DNA of 64,000 nt, from assembly GCA_002104985.1 (NCBI GenBank), contig MCGO01000042.1, positions 310,001 to 374,000 of the forward strand, written 5' to 3'. The notes beneath the pieces are model-generated. The model worked only from the letters and a program-made list of their open reading frames with translations. It had not been told where the DNA came from and ran no database searches. This DNA is from Rhizoclosmatium globosum (lineage: Eukaryota > Chytridiomycota > Chytridiomycetes > Chytridiales > Chytriomycetaceae). Position numbers and translations under genes: made by a program. Shown piece by piece: positions 10,652-21,098 of this stretch. Within the stretch, counting starts at the first letter, position 1. The number at the start of each line of letters is the position of its first letter.

Positions 10652-12585
10652 TTAATTGCGACCTCGTCCACCACGCCCGCCTCTGCCACCGCCACCACCT
10701 CGTGAACTTCCTCCACGTCCCCCACGACTACCGCCACGACCGCCTCCACCTCCACCTCCAACCCCATCAGCGCGTGGCTTCTTGAACAACCGGTTTTGAG
10801 CACTCTCTTCATCATCCTGATCCTTACTCCTTCCAAAACTATCACTAACAATCTCTCTCTGCCTACGCCCATTCGCCCCGCGATCCCGCGTCTGTTCCTC
10901 CTTCATCTGCATATGCGCGAACCGCGCCGCCTCCGAAACCCGCTCCTGGAGCAACAGCACGCTCGCCTTCTCCGTTCCAAGCGGATACTCATCCAGCTTC
11001 TTTTGCAGGGCGTGTTCGATCCGTTGGTACGGTTCAATGTCGTACTGCGTGACGAGCGTGACGGACTTTCCGCTTCGACCTGCGCGCGCGGTACGGCCGA
11101 CACGGTGGATGTAGTCTTTGCTGCTTTGGGGGACGTCGTAGTTGATGACGACGTCGACGCCGGGGATGTCGAGGCCTCGAGAGGCGACGTCGGTTGCGAT
11201 GAGGATGTTTCGGCCGCCGCTTTTGAATTTTGTGAGGGCGCCGAGACGTTTTGGTTGCGACATTTGGCCGTGTAGGCATACGGCTTCGAAGCCGAGGTTT
11301 CGGAGCATTAGGGTGAGTTTTTGGGTGCTGTTGCAGGTGAGGGTGAAGACGATTGCGGTTTGGCCGGCTAGTTCGTTCAGGAGATAGACCAAGTAGCATT
11401 CCTTGTGTTTGAAGGGGAAGAAGAGGTAGTATTGAAGCAGGGTTGAGACGGTACTGTATTTGGTGGCAACAGACACTTTGACTGGGTCAGTCAGAGATGC
11501 TCTTTGTAGTTTCTCAACCTTGGTGGTCATTGTAGCAGAAAAGAGGAACGTGTTACGCTCCCGAGGAATAACCTTGAGAACCTTTTCGATTTCAGCTCTG
11601 CATTCATTTGGAAATTTAGAATCATGAACGACCAAATTCAAATAAAAAGGAACATACCCGAAATCCAGATCCAGCAATCGATCGGCTTCGTCCATAATCA
11701 AGTACTTCAAGTTCTTCAAATTGAATCCTTTGGTATTCTCCAAGTGATCCACCAATCGTCCAGGTGTACACACAATAATGTGTGGTTTCTTGGCCAGCGC
11801 AATCGATTGTGACATCATGTCCATTCCTCCGACAATAACTGCACATCGCACTCCAATTGTGACACCGAGAGCTTCAAAGGTTTCAGAAATCTGGAACGCA
11901 AGTTCACTGTCATCAACAGAAAAAGTCAGAGGAAGGCCCAACTACTTGATAAATAACTATGAACATACCGAGTTGGGGCCATTACACATGCAAATAGTGC
12001 TTGTGGAGCGTTCCACAGGGCTTGCAGAACTGGAAGTGCGAAAGCAGCAGTTTTACCAGAACCGGTTTGCGCCAAACCAATAATATCGCGGCCTTTCGAA
12101 AGAAACCCGATATCAGTTTTTGAATCCTTCTCTGAGAGTGAGAACACTTACCCTGAACCGCATGAGGAATTGACTTTATTTGAATATCGGAAGGTTTCTT
12201 GAATCCGAGCTTCTCACAGGCTTCGCACAGCTGAGGAATGAGGCCCTACAAGTGCGCATTGTCAGCTTCAGATATCGAGTGTATTTATGGCAGGAAAGCT
12301 CACCAACGAAGCAAAAGTAGCATTTTCATCTTCTGGTTCAATCAAAGCTCTGTCCACATGAATAATTTCCTCCTCGTCGTCGTCGATTGCTGATTTGGTG
12401 TTCTTTGCAGCTTTGATCATGTGGTGGGAAGGTTCCGAGTCGTCGTTGTTGTCCTGGTCAATGTCGGCATTCTCTTCCTGGTCGCCAAAGACATCGGCGT
12501 AATCGTCTTCGTCTTCGTCTTTTTTCTTAATTGGAAGTGCTTTTGGAACGGCGGATGCCTTCACAGTCTTGGTCGTGGGTGACAT
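10652..12585 (-). CDS. RRP3: DEAD-box RNA helicase DDX47/Rrp3
   Basis: Five exons (12585-12304, 12245-12152, 12092-11969, 11906-11658, 11597-10652), 564 residues. The Rrp3/DDX47 family acts in 18S pre-rRNA processing in the nucleolus. The N terminus is acidic (residues ~15-80). The helicase core follows: Q-motif region [10 protein letters not shown], motif [21 protein letters not shown], motif II DEAD, motif III SAT, then QQ-like [25 protein letters not shown] and motif [13 protein letters not shown]. The [21 protein letters not shown] region identifies the Rrp3 branch. The C terminus is an RGG/Gly-rich tail (residues ~530-564). The 5' part (exons 1-2 and the first 9 bases of exon 3) lies inside the first unit of the 7.2-kb tandem repeat, and it recurs as fragments at 19264 and 26461. 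This is the only complete copy. Confidence 0.95.
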
Positions 12586-12729
12586 TCAGTTGCACGTTGG
12601 TTGATGAATGGAAAAAAAAAGAAACAAGAACTACTCTTCAACGAGCTACCCTTCAGGGCATATATTTGATACAGAATAAAACTATAAAACGATAATGCTG
12701 TCATCCGAACTTCGAAACCCTTGTAATTT

Positions 12730-13670
12730 CTAAGAAAAAAGAACAACAAATACTTTGTTGTTCTTAATTGCAACCTCAAAATGAGCCTGCACTAGATGAT
12801 TGGCCATATTAGAGTAGTCAATCAAAAAATTGCATCCTTGAATGGGGCAAGGGACTTGACAGTCAGGGTTCTTAATGACATGTTCTGCAATGTGCAGCAG
12901 TCTCACATGCTCAGTTGACCAACCGCAGGAACAAATCTGCGGCTCTGACTTGTAATAGTACCTCTTCTTTCCTGGGCGCTTTTTCTATTTCATTTGATTA
13001 GCAATATGGATGAGCGGACGAGTTAAAGGTTAATTTACTGGAGTCACAGATTTTCCTGTCTTTCCAGGCTTCCTTGTTGCTTTCAACATTCCTTGGGAAT
13101 CGTTTTTGTCCAAGACAGAGGAAACCGAAATCTGTTTAAAGATTAGTTGGTGAAAGAAAAGCCTGCATCAATTACCAAAGGACTCACGAAATTTCTTTGG
13201 AAAGAATCCACATTGGTGGTATTTTGAGTTGGACTCGAGAACTAAAATAAAATCAGATATGAGATACGTCCATGTAATGTACAATCAAACCTGGGCAACT
13301 CCCTGATTCATGAGATCCTGTCTGTCTCCGATATTCATGGCATCAGTGCCTGTAACTACCGATTGCGCATTCTCGTCGGCAGACCCAAAATCAACCTAGA
13401 GCGAAGAAATCAGTTTCGAAAACATTGGTTTTCTAACACACCAATTGGAACGGATCGTCATTTGCTTGAGACATATTCATATGATTGAGGTTTGGGACAG
13501 GCTGCGAACTCATAACGTTCGCGCCAACATTGCCTGTAATTGTAGGTACTACCAGAGATGCCTGGAATCCACTGTGAATGACACGTTCAAGAATCTTTCC
13601 TTACATTTTCTAACAGCCAGTAGTACTCTCCTTGATAGAACAAATTAGGGTTTGTAATCGGGAATGTCAT
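12730..13670 (-). CDS. Small C2H2-like zinc-finger protein (unit 1 copy)
   Basis: Six exons inferred: 13670-13605, 13561-13442, 13395-13291, 13241-13188, 13131-13039, 12984-12730. They give 230 residues in one frame. The N-terminal ~160 residues are polar and Asn/Gln/Ser/Val-rich (NHMNMSQANDD, NQGVAQFSSPTQN), then comes a basic patch (KATRKPGKTGKS..KKRPGKKRYYY) that may serve as nuclear localisation signal or DNA contact. The C-terminal ~85 residues hold Cys/His motifs: CSCGWS..H..H, then CPIQGC followed by HLVQAH, a C-x4-C-x11-H-x4-H finger. A transcription-factor role is likely but not shown. It is transcribed away from the two-module gene, 247 bases off, and ends 144 bases upstream of the helicase start on the same strand. 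Intron 1 is only 43 bases. Confidence 0.7.
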
Positions 13671-13917
13671 ATTCGGTATGATGTTGGGAAAAGCGCTTTG
13701 CCATCCTATTTATACTTTTACTGACTTGAAATTTTTGCGTCAAATGCAAGTTGACTGCAGCATATTGACAGGCTAACTGACATCAGATTGCGAGAAGAAT
13801 CCAAAAAAATTGCTGAGATATCCTCAGATGCAGCCCATTGAGCATCCAACTGCCGTCAGAAAGTGAAAAATTGTTTGAGCCACCCATCAAAACCACACTG
13901 CAAAAAAAAAAGAAAAA
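13671..13917. promoter_or_regulatory. Divergent intergenic region between zinc-finger and two-module genes
   Basis: 247 bases separate two divergent ATGs and must hold both promoters. The plus-side ATG follows an A-rich run (AAAAAAAAAAGAAAAA) immediately upstream. Run length varies by one base between units 1 and 3. The block recurs at about 20852-21098 and 28060-28305. I see no defined element beyond the A tract and short AT-rich boxes. Confidence 0.4.
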
Positions 13918-16909
13918 ATGAACCAAGACTGGCCTTACCTCAGGCCTTACCTCACCTGCCAAGGGTGTGGTGGATACGTCCACGCACTAAACTCTATCCC
14001 TTGTATTGCAGGAGACTACCATCAGCAATGCCACCCTTCAATATGCCTATGTTCAATTGTAAACATTCTCTCTTTTCTCGAACCTGACTAAAATAGCTTC
14101 TCTAAGGTTGCGATTCCATCTTCTTTTGCTTTGCCTGCGCCAGTGTCTACAAGGATGGACAGCAATGGCTCTAGTTCAAAGCGTCAAAAACTCTCGTCCA
14201 GTGACCCATTGATGATGGGGGTAACCTCTTTCAACTCAGGCCAAATCTCAGACCAAATCTCAGGCCAAGTCTCAGGGCAAGTCTCAGGTGGCCAGACACA
14301 TGTTCAATATAGAGACACCAATGAGGTCCACAAATCAAACTGTCCACCTGTAAGTGACAAACTTAACCTCTCCCTCCAACCAACCTTAAAATAGATTCAG
14401 GGCCATTCAGCTCCGCCAATGCCACATTATCAACAATACACAACCGATGGTGCAGAAGTTATAGATAATAGTTGGAAAAACGAAGAAGACAATAACACTG
14501 TGGCAGCGGAGCTTGTGAAGTTTGAAAGCTTAAACGCGGCCAAAAAATTTGCAACAGACAAAGGATGGCATATAGGCTCATCTGTATACAATAAGAAGAA
14601 AGGCGACGCAAAAATTCTTATTACTGGAGCTTCGAAGAGAGATAAATATTCAAGTTTGGTCTCGATTACATTAGAGGTAAAGGGCAGCCTACATTGGAAA
14701 GGGCGTATTCTCCGAGATAAAGAAATAGTTGGGATATTTTGGGTCAGAACAGCGTTTTGGTAATACGTTCGCATTTATTTGTTATCTTATTTAACCATTC
14801 TATCTCACGAAGCGTCCACTCCCACGTAGCAGCACTGCGGAACGTTTTGCTGGCTAAACTTAAAATCGATGCCATTGTTCTTCGTGGGATGGATGACCTA
14901 TTCGAAATGTTTGGTAGAAACAGAGAGCAAAGTCGTCGCTGTCCTTGTCCTGAAACCGACTTCTATAATGAGAGTCATCTGAAAAAGTGTCAGGAAATTC
15001 GCAATAATTCCAGACTACTCCGATGTAATTGTGAAAAATTGGATACCATTACGCATTTCATGGTCGATATCGAAGACAGTATTACTGGATGCAATTTATA
15101 CAAATCACTTTTCTGGCTGGTGATTGAAAACATGGAGTTCCTGGTCTTGACAAGGGAAAAAGTTAAATTTTGCAAGTTTCAAGATTATTGCAACTTTTAC
15201 TTCACTTCTAATAATGAGTGCCATGAATTATCTGACGAAGTCCTTGATGAAGCAGTTCCAAAATTGGGCAAAGTCGTTTTATCGAAAAATTCTGTCACCT
15301 TTAAACTCAAAGCAAACGCGGATCACCTTTTGCCAGATGAGTTCTCCGACGATTCCGATATTGAAGTTGGAAGTGAAGATAAGCATCACGAGGAAAATGC
15401 TAATTCAGAGGCTGGCACTACCCATATAACTTATGGTGTGTCAACAGAAGATGAAAACCAATATGCGGAAAGGATCTCCTCGGATTCTGACAGTGAAGCG
15501 AATGATGTGCATATGGACATCTCAGGCGAAGTACTGAAAAGAGAAGAATCATCTGGCAGTCCCTTCAAAGGAAGCACCATGGCGTTTGATGGACGTGGTC
15601 ATAGTGGCGAGGAAATGAAGTCAATTGGAAATAATTCTACCCGCGAGAATTTTGGAACAAGCTACGTGATGTCTAATCCTCCGCTGATCAAGGCCGAAGT
15701 TGAAGACCAATCTTCTATTGAAGGGAACGGATTGAACAATCAACTGACTGGTTCAATTGCATTTGAAGAAGCCCAATCCAATTTTTGGAAAAGCCAAATT
15801 GCTACACTCGTCACTTTGCCCAAGTGAGTCAGTTAACTATAATTCAATTTAATTTATCTTCATAATAGAGATAATGATGTCGTAACTGATCTTAGCCGCA
15901 AAATAACGTCTAAAAGCATCATATTGACGGATGAGTCTACAGGCCTCGAATGTATTAATGACGTTACCGGTGACAACGTTCTTGTACGTTCAGCGGTTGA
16001 AAAGGATTTTGTCCACTATACTATTGAGGGCAAGAATCAGGTGGAAATGTCATGGGAACGTACCGAAAACGGCACCGTTGTTGACGAGCTGTTTATGTTT
16101 GAGTCGTTCCCAGAGGCCAAGAAGTTCAGTGAAAGAAATGGATGGGAATTTTGGCACCATATATATTCGAGACGCACTCCCCCATTAATGACTGGAGGTT
16201 CAAATAGTCAAAGCAGTTTACTTTTTATTCGTTTACGAAGAAGGAATGGTTCAATGTATCAAACAGCTCAACTGCTCCGCGACAGAGATGATGTTGATAA
16301 ATTCTGGATCAGGATAATGTCGAGGTAACTATTTTGTCTATTAATATTTTGTATAATGGATGTCTTGTCATTAGACCTGGTCCGCAAGTTGTGATTGCCC
16401 AGAACTTTGTAAGTGATAAGCTTAATATCAAGGCCAAAATATTTCCTGGGAAGGACACTCTCTTTGAAGCGTTCGGTGGAACGCAAGGCCATCTCTGTGT
16501 CTGTGGCAGAACCGACTTTTTAAACAGCGAGCATCATTTGAAATGCGACACTCTCTCTAGCTCTCCAAACGGAAATGGCGCACGCACGATCGACGAAATC
16601 AAGCTACTTAGATGCAAATGTCAAAAATTGGTTACGATGGAAGAATTGACTTCTCATGTCGAATGTGACGTATACAAGTCTCTCTTCTGGCTCGTCATTG
16701 AACAAAATGAGTTCCTTGTTCTCTCGGAATCAAAAGTGCTACTCAGCACTTTTGAGGACCACTGCACTGTTTACGCTACCCGTGATTGTCAGGTCCATAA
16801 ATTGGTGAAGGGATCCCCTGTTTCGTATGAACCCGTCCCAAAAATGGCGAGGATAGTATTAAAACACAACTGGACTGTCCTTCGAAATTTTGAAAAAACC
16901 CAGATCTGA
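13918..16909 (+). CDS. Two-module Cys-rich protein of unrecognised family (unit 1 copy)
   Basis: Six exons: 13918-14058, 14107-14349, 14395-14759, 14813-15823, 15869-16324, 16375-16909; 916 residues. Not recognised. Residues ~1-47 hold a Cys/His cluster (CQGCG...H...C..YHQQCHPSIC). After a low-complexity linker with SGQ(I/V)S repeats comes module A (~170-390), then a Ser/Asp/Glu-rich linker, then module B (~660-880). Each module starts with an FES..(A)KKF...GW segment ending in FW(V/I)R. Then follow two Cys/His groups: CxC...TDF....H..K(C) and LLRCxCxKL...C(N/D)xYKSLFWLVIE. An intron of the same phase (2) sits at the same place in both modules, straight after FW(V/I)R, which supports internal duplication of an ancestral gene. 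The FES...F...GW part recalls FAR1-type DNA-binding domains; this is only a weak resemblance. Stop is 40 bases from the convergent LDAH-type gene. Confidence 0.75.
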
Positions 16910-16949
16910 GGAAGTAATGAAATAAAGAATTAAATCAGGATTTATTGAC

Positions 16950-18084
16950 TCAAATCCATTGAACAACCTTCCTAGCCATCTGCTCCGAAGAATGAATGAC
17001 AAAATCATGCTGCACATTATCCGTACACAAAATAGCTTGAATATCCGGGAACCTAATCTTCATATCCTTGAAATGACTCTCATCCGCCCATTTATCCTTG
17101 GGTCCATAATACAACACCAACTTATCATGATTCCGTTCAACGGTTTCTTCATCCAACTCCAAGACTTGTTTCATTTCCCAATCTCCGAGTGTCAATGCGT
17201 GGAATCCTGGTTGATGATGCAACAAGTTCTCGACGGTTGTTTCGAGAGCGGCGCCTGTCATTCCCTAATTCAATTGTTTTAGAGATAGCAAATAAAGGGG
17301 AATATTTGGACTCACGGAAAAGAGAGCAACGATAGAGTAAAACACGATTGGGAAGAACATGAGAATCGGTCGTAAGATCATCACGATGAATGCAATCGTA
17401 TGTCGTACGCCCCAAGTCGCAAGCCATTGAATCACTTTCCCGTTTGGCGTGTTTGCGATTTCTTTTATGGTTGGGAACAGGAGAATGACTTTCACCAAGT
17501 TGTCCACATTGGGCCGTTGTCTGAGCACTGAAAGTGTCATAAAACAGCCGATTGAGTGGCCAGTTAGAATGAAGCGTGTATCTTTCGGGTACAGGCTTCG
17601 AATGTGATCAAACATGATTAATTTGTGGTGGATCTGTTGGTCCAGGGAAAGTGGGCGCGGTTCCGTGGATGGATTGAAGAAAGTGTTCCATGAATTAATA
17701 ATTGATGGTTTTGATTTGTCTGAGGCTGCAAAGTCGGGACGGGAGTGGCCCACGTGTTGAAGGGCAATGACATCGAGGTTTCGGGTTGGATTGATTCGGT
17801 GGGCGTTGTTGAAGACGCTTTCGGCGAAGGGTTCGTAGTATTCGAGGACGCCTGGGTTTCCTGAGAAGGTGGGCGAGTGGGTGTGAGTGTGAGTGCGATG
17901 TAGTTACTAGTAAGGTTATTGTGTGTACTGTAGTAAGTAAGGTACCTGGTATCACTATGAAGACTGTCTTGGGCCCAACTGCCTTTTCTTTAGTCGAATG
18001 GTCTCGGCAGATGAATACTCGTGAGTAGGCTCCGTTGGGAAGCTGCCATATCTCAAACTGGCCGTTCTTTCGAATTTGACACAT
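16950..18084 (-). CDS. LDAH-type lipid-droplet hydrolase (unit 1 copy)
   Basis: Three exons (18084-17946, 17860-17316, 17264-16950), 332 residues; intron positions and phases are the same as in the single-copy paralogue at 9219. Key residues are intact: IVIPG|NPG oxyanion region, GHSIGC nucleophile elbow, YYGPKDKWADESHF (Asp) and NVQHDFVIH (His). It begins MCQIRKNGQFEIWQLPNG and lacks the N-terminal extension of the 9219 gene. The region just after the elbow is hydrophobic (IAFIVMILRPILMFFPIVFY), a candidate lipid-droplet anchor. Predicted functional. It lies convergent to the two-module gene and is followed on the same strand upstream by the truncated antiporter. Confidence 0.88.
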
Positions 18085-18129
18085 TTTCTTTCCACTTGGT
18101 CCCAGAATAATTTATTATTTGTAATGTCA

Positions 18130-19263
18130 TCAGAGTTTATCCAAGTTTGCTCGGTCTAATGGACTATCCCTTCCTCCATGATGTGATGGTGACTCTTCCC
18201 CTCGATGTCCAAATATTGACACCCATGCTGCAGCGAAGGGTCCAGCCAGCATAATTGCAGACACCATACAAGCAAACACGATCCGCGAGTATTCATCGGA
18301 TTCCGTATGTTGTAAATGGTACTGATGCACAAGCTCCATTGTCGTAGTTGATAACGCCGCCTTATGAAAGAGTTAGTTATTCTCACGGACATCTTACAGC
18401 TCAAGGGGAAAAACACACATACCTGAACACTCCCCTTCCCCGCCCACAACCCACAAGTAAATATCTGCTCGTCAATCGAAAACGATGCAGCTTGTGCAGT
18501 GAAAAAGTTGATTGTCATACGAACGCAGATACTGATGAATACACAGAGCATAGAGAGTGCGAGGACGATGGGTCTTATTTCAATGAAACAGACGGACGCT
18601 CCAATGAGTGGGAAGAGGAAAGGTTCTGCGAGGTTCCATATCATTTTCAGTCTATTGTTCGTTGTCGTTAGGCGAGGAGGAAAGAAAATAACACTATGAG
18701 CACAAGACATACCGCTTATTTGATGCATCCATCTGATCCTTCTCCCACCCATTCCCAATCACAGCCCAACAAACAACAACAAGACTCGACGCAGCTCCCG
18801 GGAACCCGTTCGTCTTGAGAACCATCATCCCCAATGTCGTGATGGAAAAGACAATCATGGTTGCTACAGACTCTGCGACGCGTTTTGAACGTGCGAGGAA
18901 TACACTGAGGACTCCGAGGACGAGGCCGCCGCCGACACCCAGGAGGAGCTCTTCAGCTGCTCGCGTGTACCATGATATATGCTCGATTGTGGGGATGGAC
19001 GGGTCTGGGTGTTCGTATTCGTGTGCATGCCCAAAGACTGCTGCTAGTGCGATACCAAAGCCACTGTCCACTCTCTTATTGAGTACCTTACAATTCAAAA
19101 GAAGGGCAGGCTGCTTTTACCTCGTTGCAATCAAGACATCCAAACCCGTCGCAGCCAACAACGTAGGCGGAATCCGTGACCCCTTCCAACCAGGCCTATC
19201 CATCAAATTCAAAAGCAACGGAACAACAACACCCGGAGACACAGACGCAACCCCAAACGAAAG
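18130..19263 (-). pseudogene. 5'-truncated SLC9B-type antiporter, unit 1 (fused to helicase fragment)
   Basis: It corresponds to exons 2 (3' part) to 5 of the intact antiporter at 32516-34426, beginning within [11 protein letters not shown]. It lacks the signal-peptide-like start, His-rich region and first transmembrane segments. Exons 18651-18423 and 18360-18130 are intact. On the minus strand, it directly follows the helicase 5' fragment (19766-19264). If the helicase intron 2 is spliced, the fusion is out of frame and stops after about 25 codons. If that intron is retained, this junction alone leaves an open frame from an ATG at 19344 straight into the antiporter frame, because of a 1-base insertion in the fragment. 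Likely non-functional, but a truncated product is conceivable. Confidence 0.82.
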
Positions 19264-19766
19264 TATCGCGGCCTTTCGAAAGACACCCGATATCAGTTTT
19301 TTAAATCCTTCTCTGAGAGTGAGAACACTTACCCTGAACCGCATGAGGAATTGACTTTATTTGAATATCGGAAGGTTTCTTGAATCCGAGCTTCTCACAG
19401 GCTTCGCACAGTTGAGGAATGAGGCCCTACAAGTGCGCATTGTCAGCTTCAGATATCGAGTGTATTTATGGCAGGAAAGCTCACCAACGAAGCAAAAGTA
19501 GCATTTTCATCTTCTGGTTCAATCAAAGCTCTGTCAACATGAATTATTTCCTCCTCGTCGTCGTCGATTGCTGATTTGGTGTTCTTTGCAGCTTTGATCA
19601 TGTGGTGGGAAGGTTCCGAGTCGTCGTTGTTGTCCTGGTCAATGTCGGCATTCTCTTCCTGGTCGCCAAAGACATCGGCGTAATCGTCTTCGTCTTCGTC
19701 TTTTTTCTTAATTGGAAGTGCTTTTGGAACGGCGGATGCCTTCACAGTCTTGGTCGTGGGTGACAT
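19264..19766 (-). pseudogene. Rrp3/DDX47 helicase 5' fragment (exons 1-2), unit 2
   Basis: It holds exon 1 (19766-19485, [15 protein letters not shown]...), exon 2, intron 2 and the first 9 bases of exon 3, then breaks into antiporter sequence. The helicase core is absent, so no helicase can be made. The 5' flank is duplicated as well, so the fragment may still be transcribed. With normal splicing the predicted product is about 150 residues: the acidic N terminus plus a short Cys-rich out-of-frame tail (GRDTFVWGC...). Differs from the native gene by a 1-base insertion in intron 2 and a few substitutions. Confidence 0.88.
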
Positions 19767-19910
19767 TCAGTTGCACGTTGGTTGATGAATGGAAAAAAAA
19801 AGAAACAAGAACTACTCTTCAACGAGCTACCCTTCAGGGCATATATTTGATACAGAATAAAACTATAAAACGATAATGCTGTCATCCGAACTTCGAAACC
19901 CTTGTAATTT

Positions 19911-20851
19911 CTAAGAAAAAAGAACAACAAATACTTTGTTGTTCTTAATTGCAACCTCAAAATGAGCCTGCACTAGATGATTGGCCATATTAGAGTAGTC
20001 AATCAAAAAATTGCATCCTTGAATGGGGCAAGGGACTTGACAGTCAGGGTTCTTAATGACATGTTCTGCAATGTGCAGCAGTCTCACATGCTCAGTTGAC
20101 CAACCGCAGGAACAAATCTGCGGCTCTGACTTGTAATAGTACCTCTTCTTTCCTGGGCGCTTTTTCTATTTCATTTGATTAGCAATATGGATGAGCGGAC
20201 GAGTTAAAGGTTAATTTACTGGAGTCACAGATTTTCCTGTCTTTCCAGGCTTCCTTGTTGCTTTCAACATTCCTTGGGAATCGTTTTTGTCCAAGACAGA
20301 GGAAACCGAAATCTGTTTAAAGATTAGTTGGTGAAAGAAAAGCCTGCATCAATTACCAAAGGACTCACGAAATTTCTTTGGAAAGAATCCACATTGGTGG
20401 TATTTTGAGTTGGACTCGAGAACTAAAATAAAATCAGATATGAGATACGTCCATGTAATGTACAATCAAACCTGGGCAACTCCCTGATTCATGAGATCCT
20501 GTCTGTCTCCGATATTCATGGCATCAGTGCCTGTAACTACCGATTGCGCATTCTCGTCGGCAGACCCAAAATCAACCTAGAGCGAAGAAATCAGTTTCGA
20601 AAACATTGGTTTTCTAACACACCAATTGGAACGGATCGTCATTTGCTTGAGACATATTCATATGATTGAGGTTTGGGACAGGCTGCGAACTCATAACGTT
20701 CGCGCCAAGATTGCCTGTAATTGTAGGTACTACCAGAGATGCCTGGAATCCACTGTGAATGACATGTTCAAGAATCTTTCCTTACATTTTCTAACAGCCA
20801 GTAGTACTCTCCTTGATAGAACAAAGTAGGGTTTGTAATCGGGAATGTCAT
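19911..20851 (-). CDS. Small C2H2-like zinc-finger protein (unit 2 copy)
   Basis: Same six-exon structure as the copy at 12730-13670, shifted by 7181 bases, with the frame intact. Substitutions include Asn to Thr in the N-terminal MTFPITNP(N/T)LF segment and a Val to Leu change at the GN(V/L)GANV site. All Cys and His of the C-terminal fingers are kept. In this copy another frame across exon 1 (starting MAKRFSQHH) is open where units 1 and 3 have a TAA, but that frame does not join to the downstream exons. Confidence 0.7.
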
Positions 20852-21098
20852 ATTCGGTATGATGTTGGGAAAAGCGCTTTGCCATCCTATTTATACTTTT
20901 ACTGACTTGAAATTTTTGCGTCAAATGCAAGTTGACTGCAGCATATTGACAGGCTAACTGACATCAGATTGCGAGAAGAATCCAAAAAAATTGCTGAGAT
21001 ATCCTCAGATGCAGCCCATTGAGCATCCAACTGCCGTCAGAAAGTGAAAAATTGTTTGAGCCACCCATCAAAACCACACTGCAAAAAAAAAAGAAAAA

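Larger units (their letters stand above)
12084..19263. repeat. 7.2-kb tandem segmental duplication, unit 1
   Basis: First of three direct, near-identical units. It runs from the TATCGCGG of helicase exon 3 to a point in antiporter exon 2 (plus-strand ...CCAAACGAAAG), where it abuts the next TATCGCGG. Unit lengths are 7180, 7197 and 7191 bases. It contains the 5' part of the intact helicase, a zinc-finger gene, the two-module Cys-rich gene, an LDAH-type gene and a 5'-truncated antiporter. I see no microhomology at the breakpoint: flanks are ...CCAATAA before TATCGCGG in the native helicase, and CGTGAAAC after CGAAAG in the native antiporter. That suggests end joining followed by unequal exchange. 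No transposon ends are visible. Confidence 0.93.

Noticed and set aside
13605..13690. Alternative zinc-finger gene start MAKRFSQHHTEYD...
   Set aside because: In units 1 and 3 this frame meets TAA, and in unit 2 it does not connect in phase with exon 2; the MTFPITNP frame works in all units.
18815..19354. 179-codon plus-strand frame, repeated in all units
   Set aside because: It lies antisense to the antiporter exons and crosses the junction; no recognisable family.
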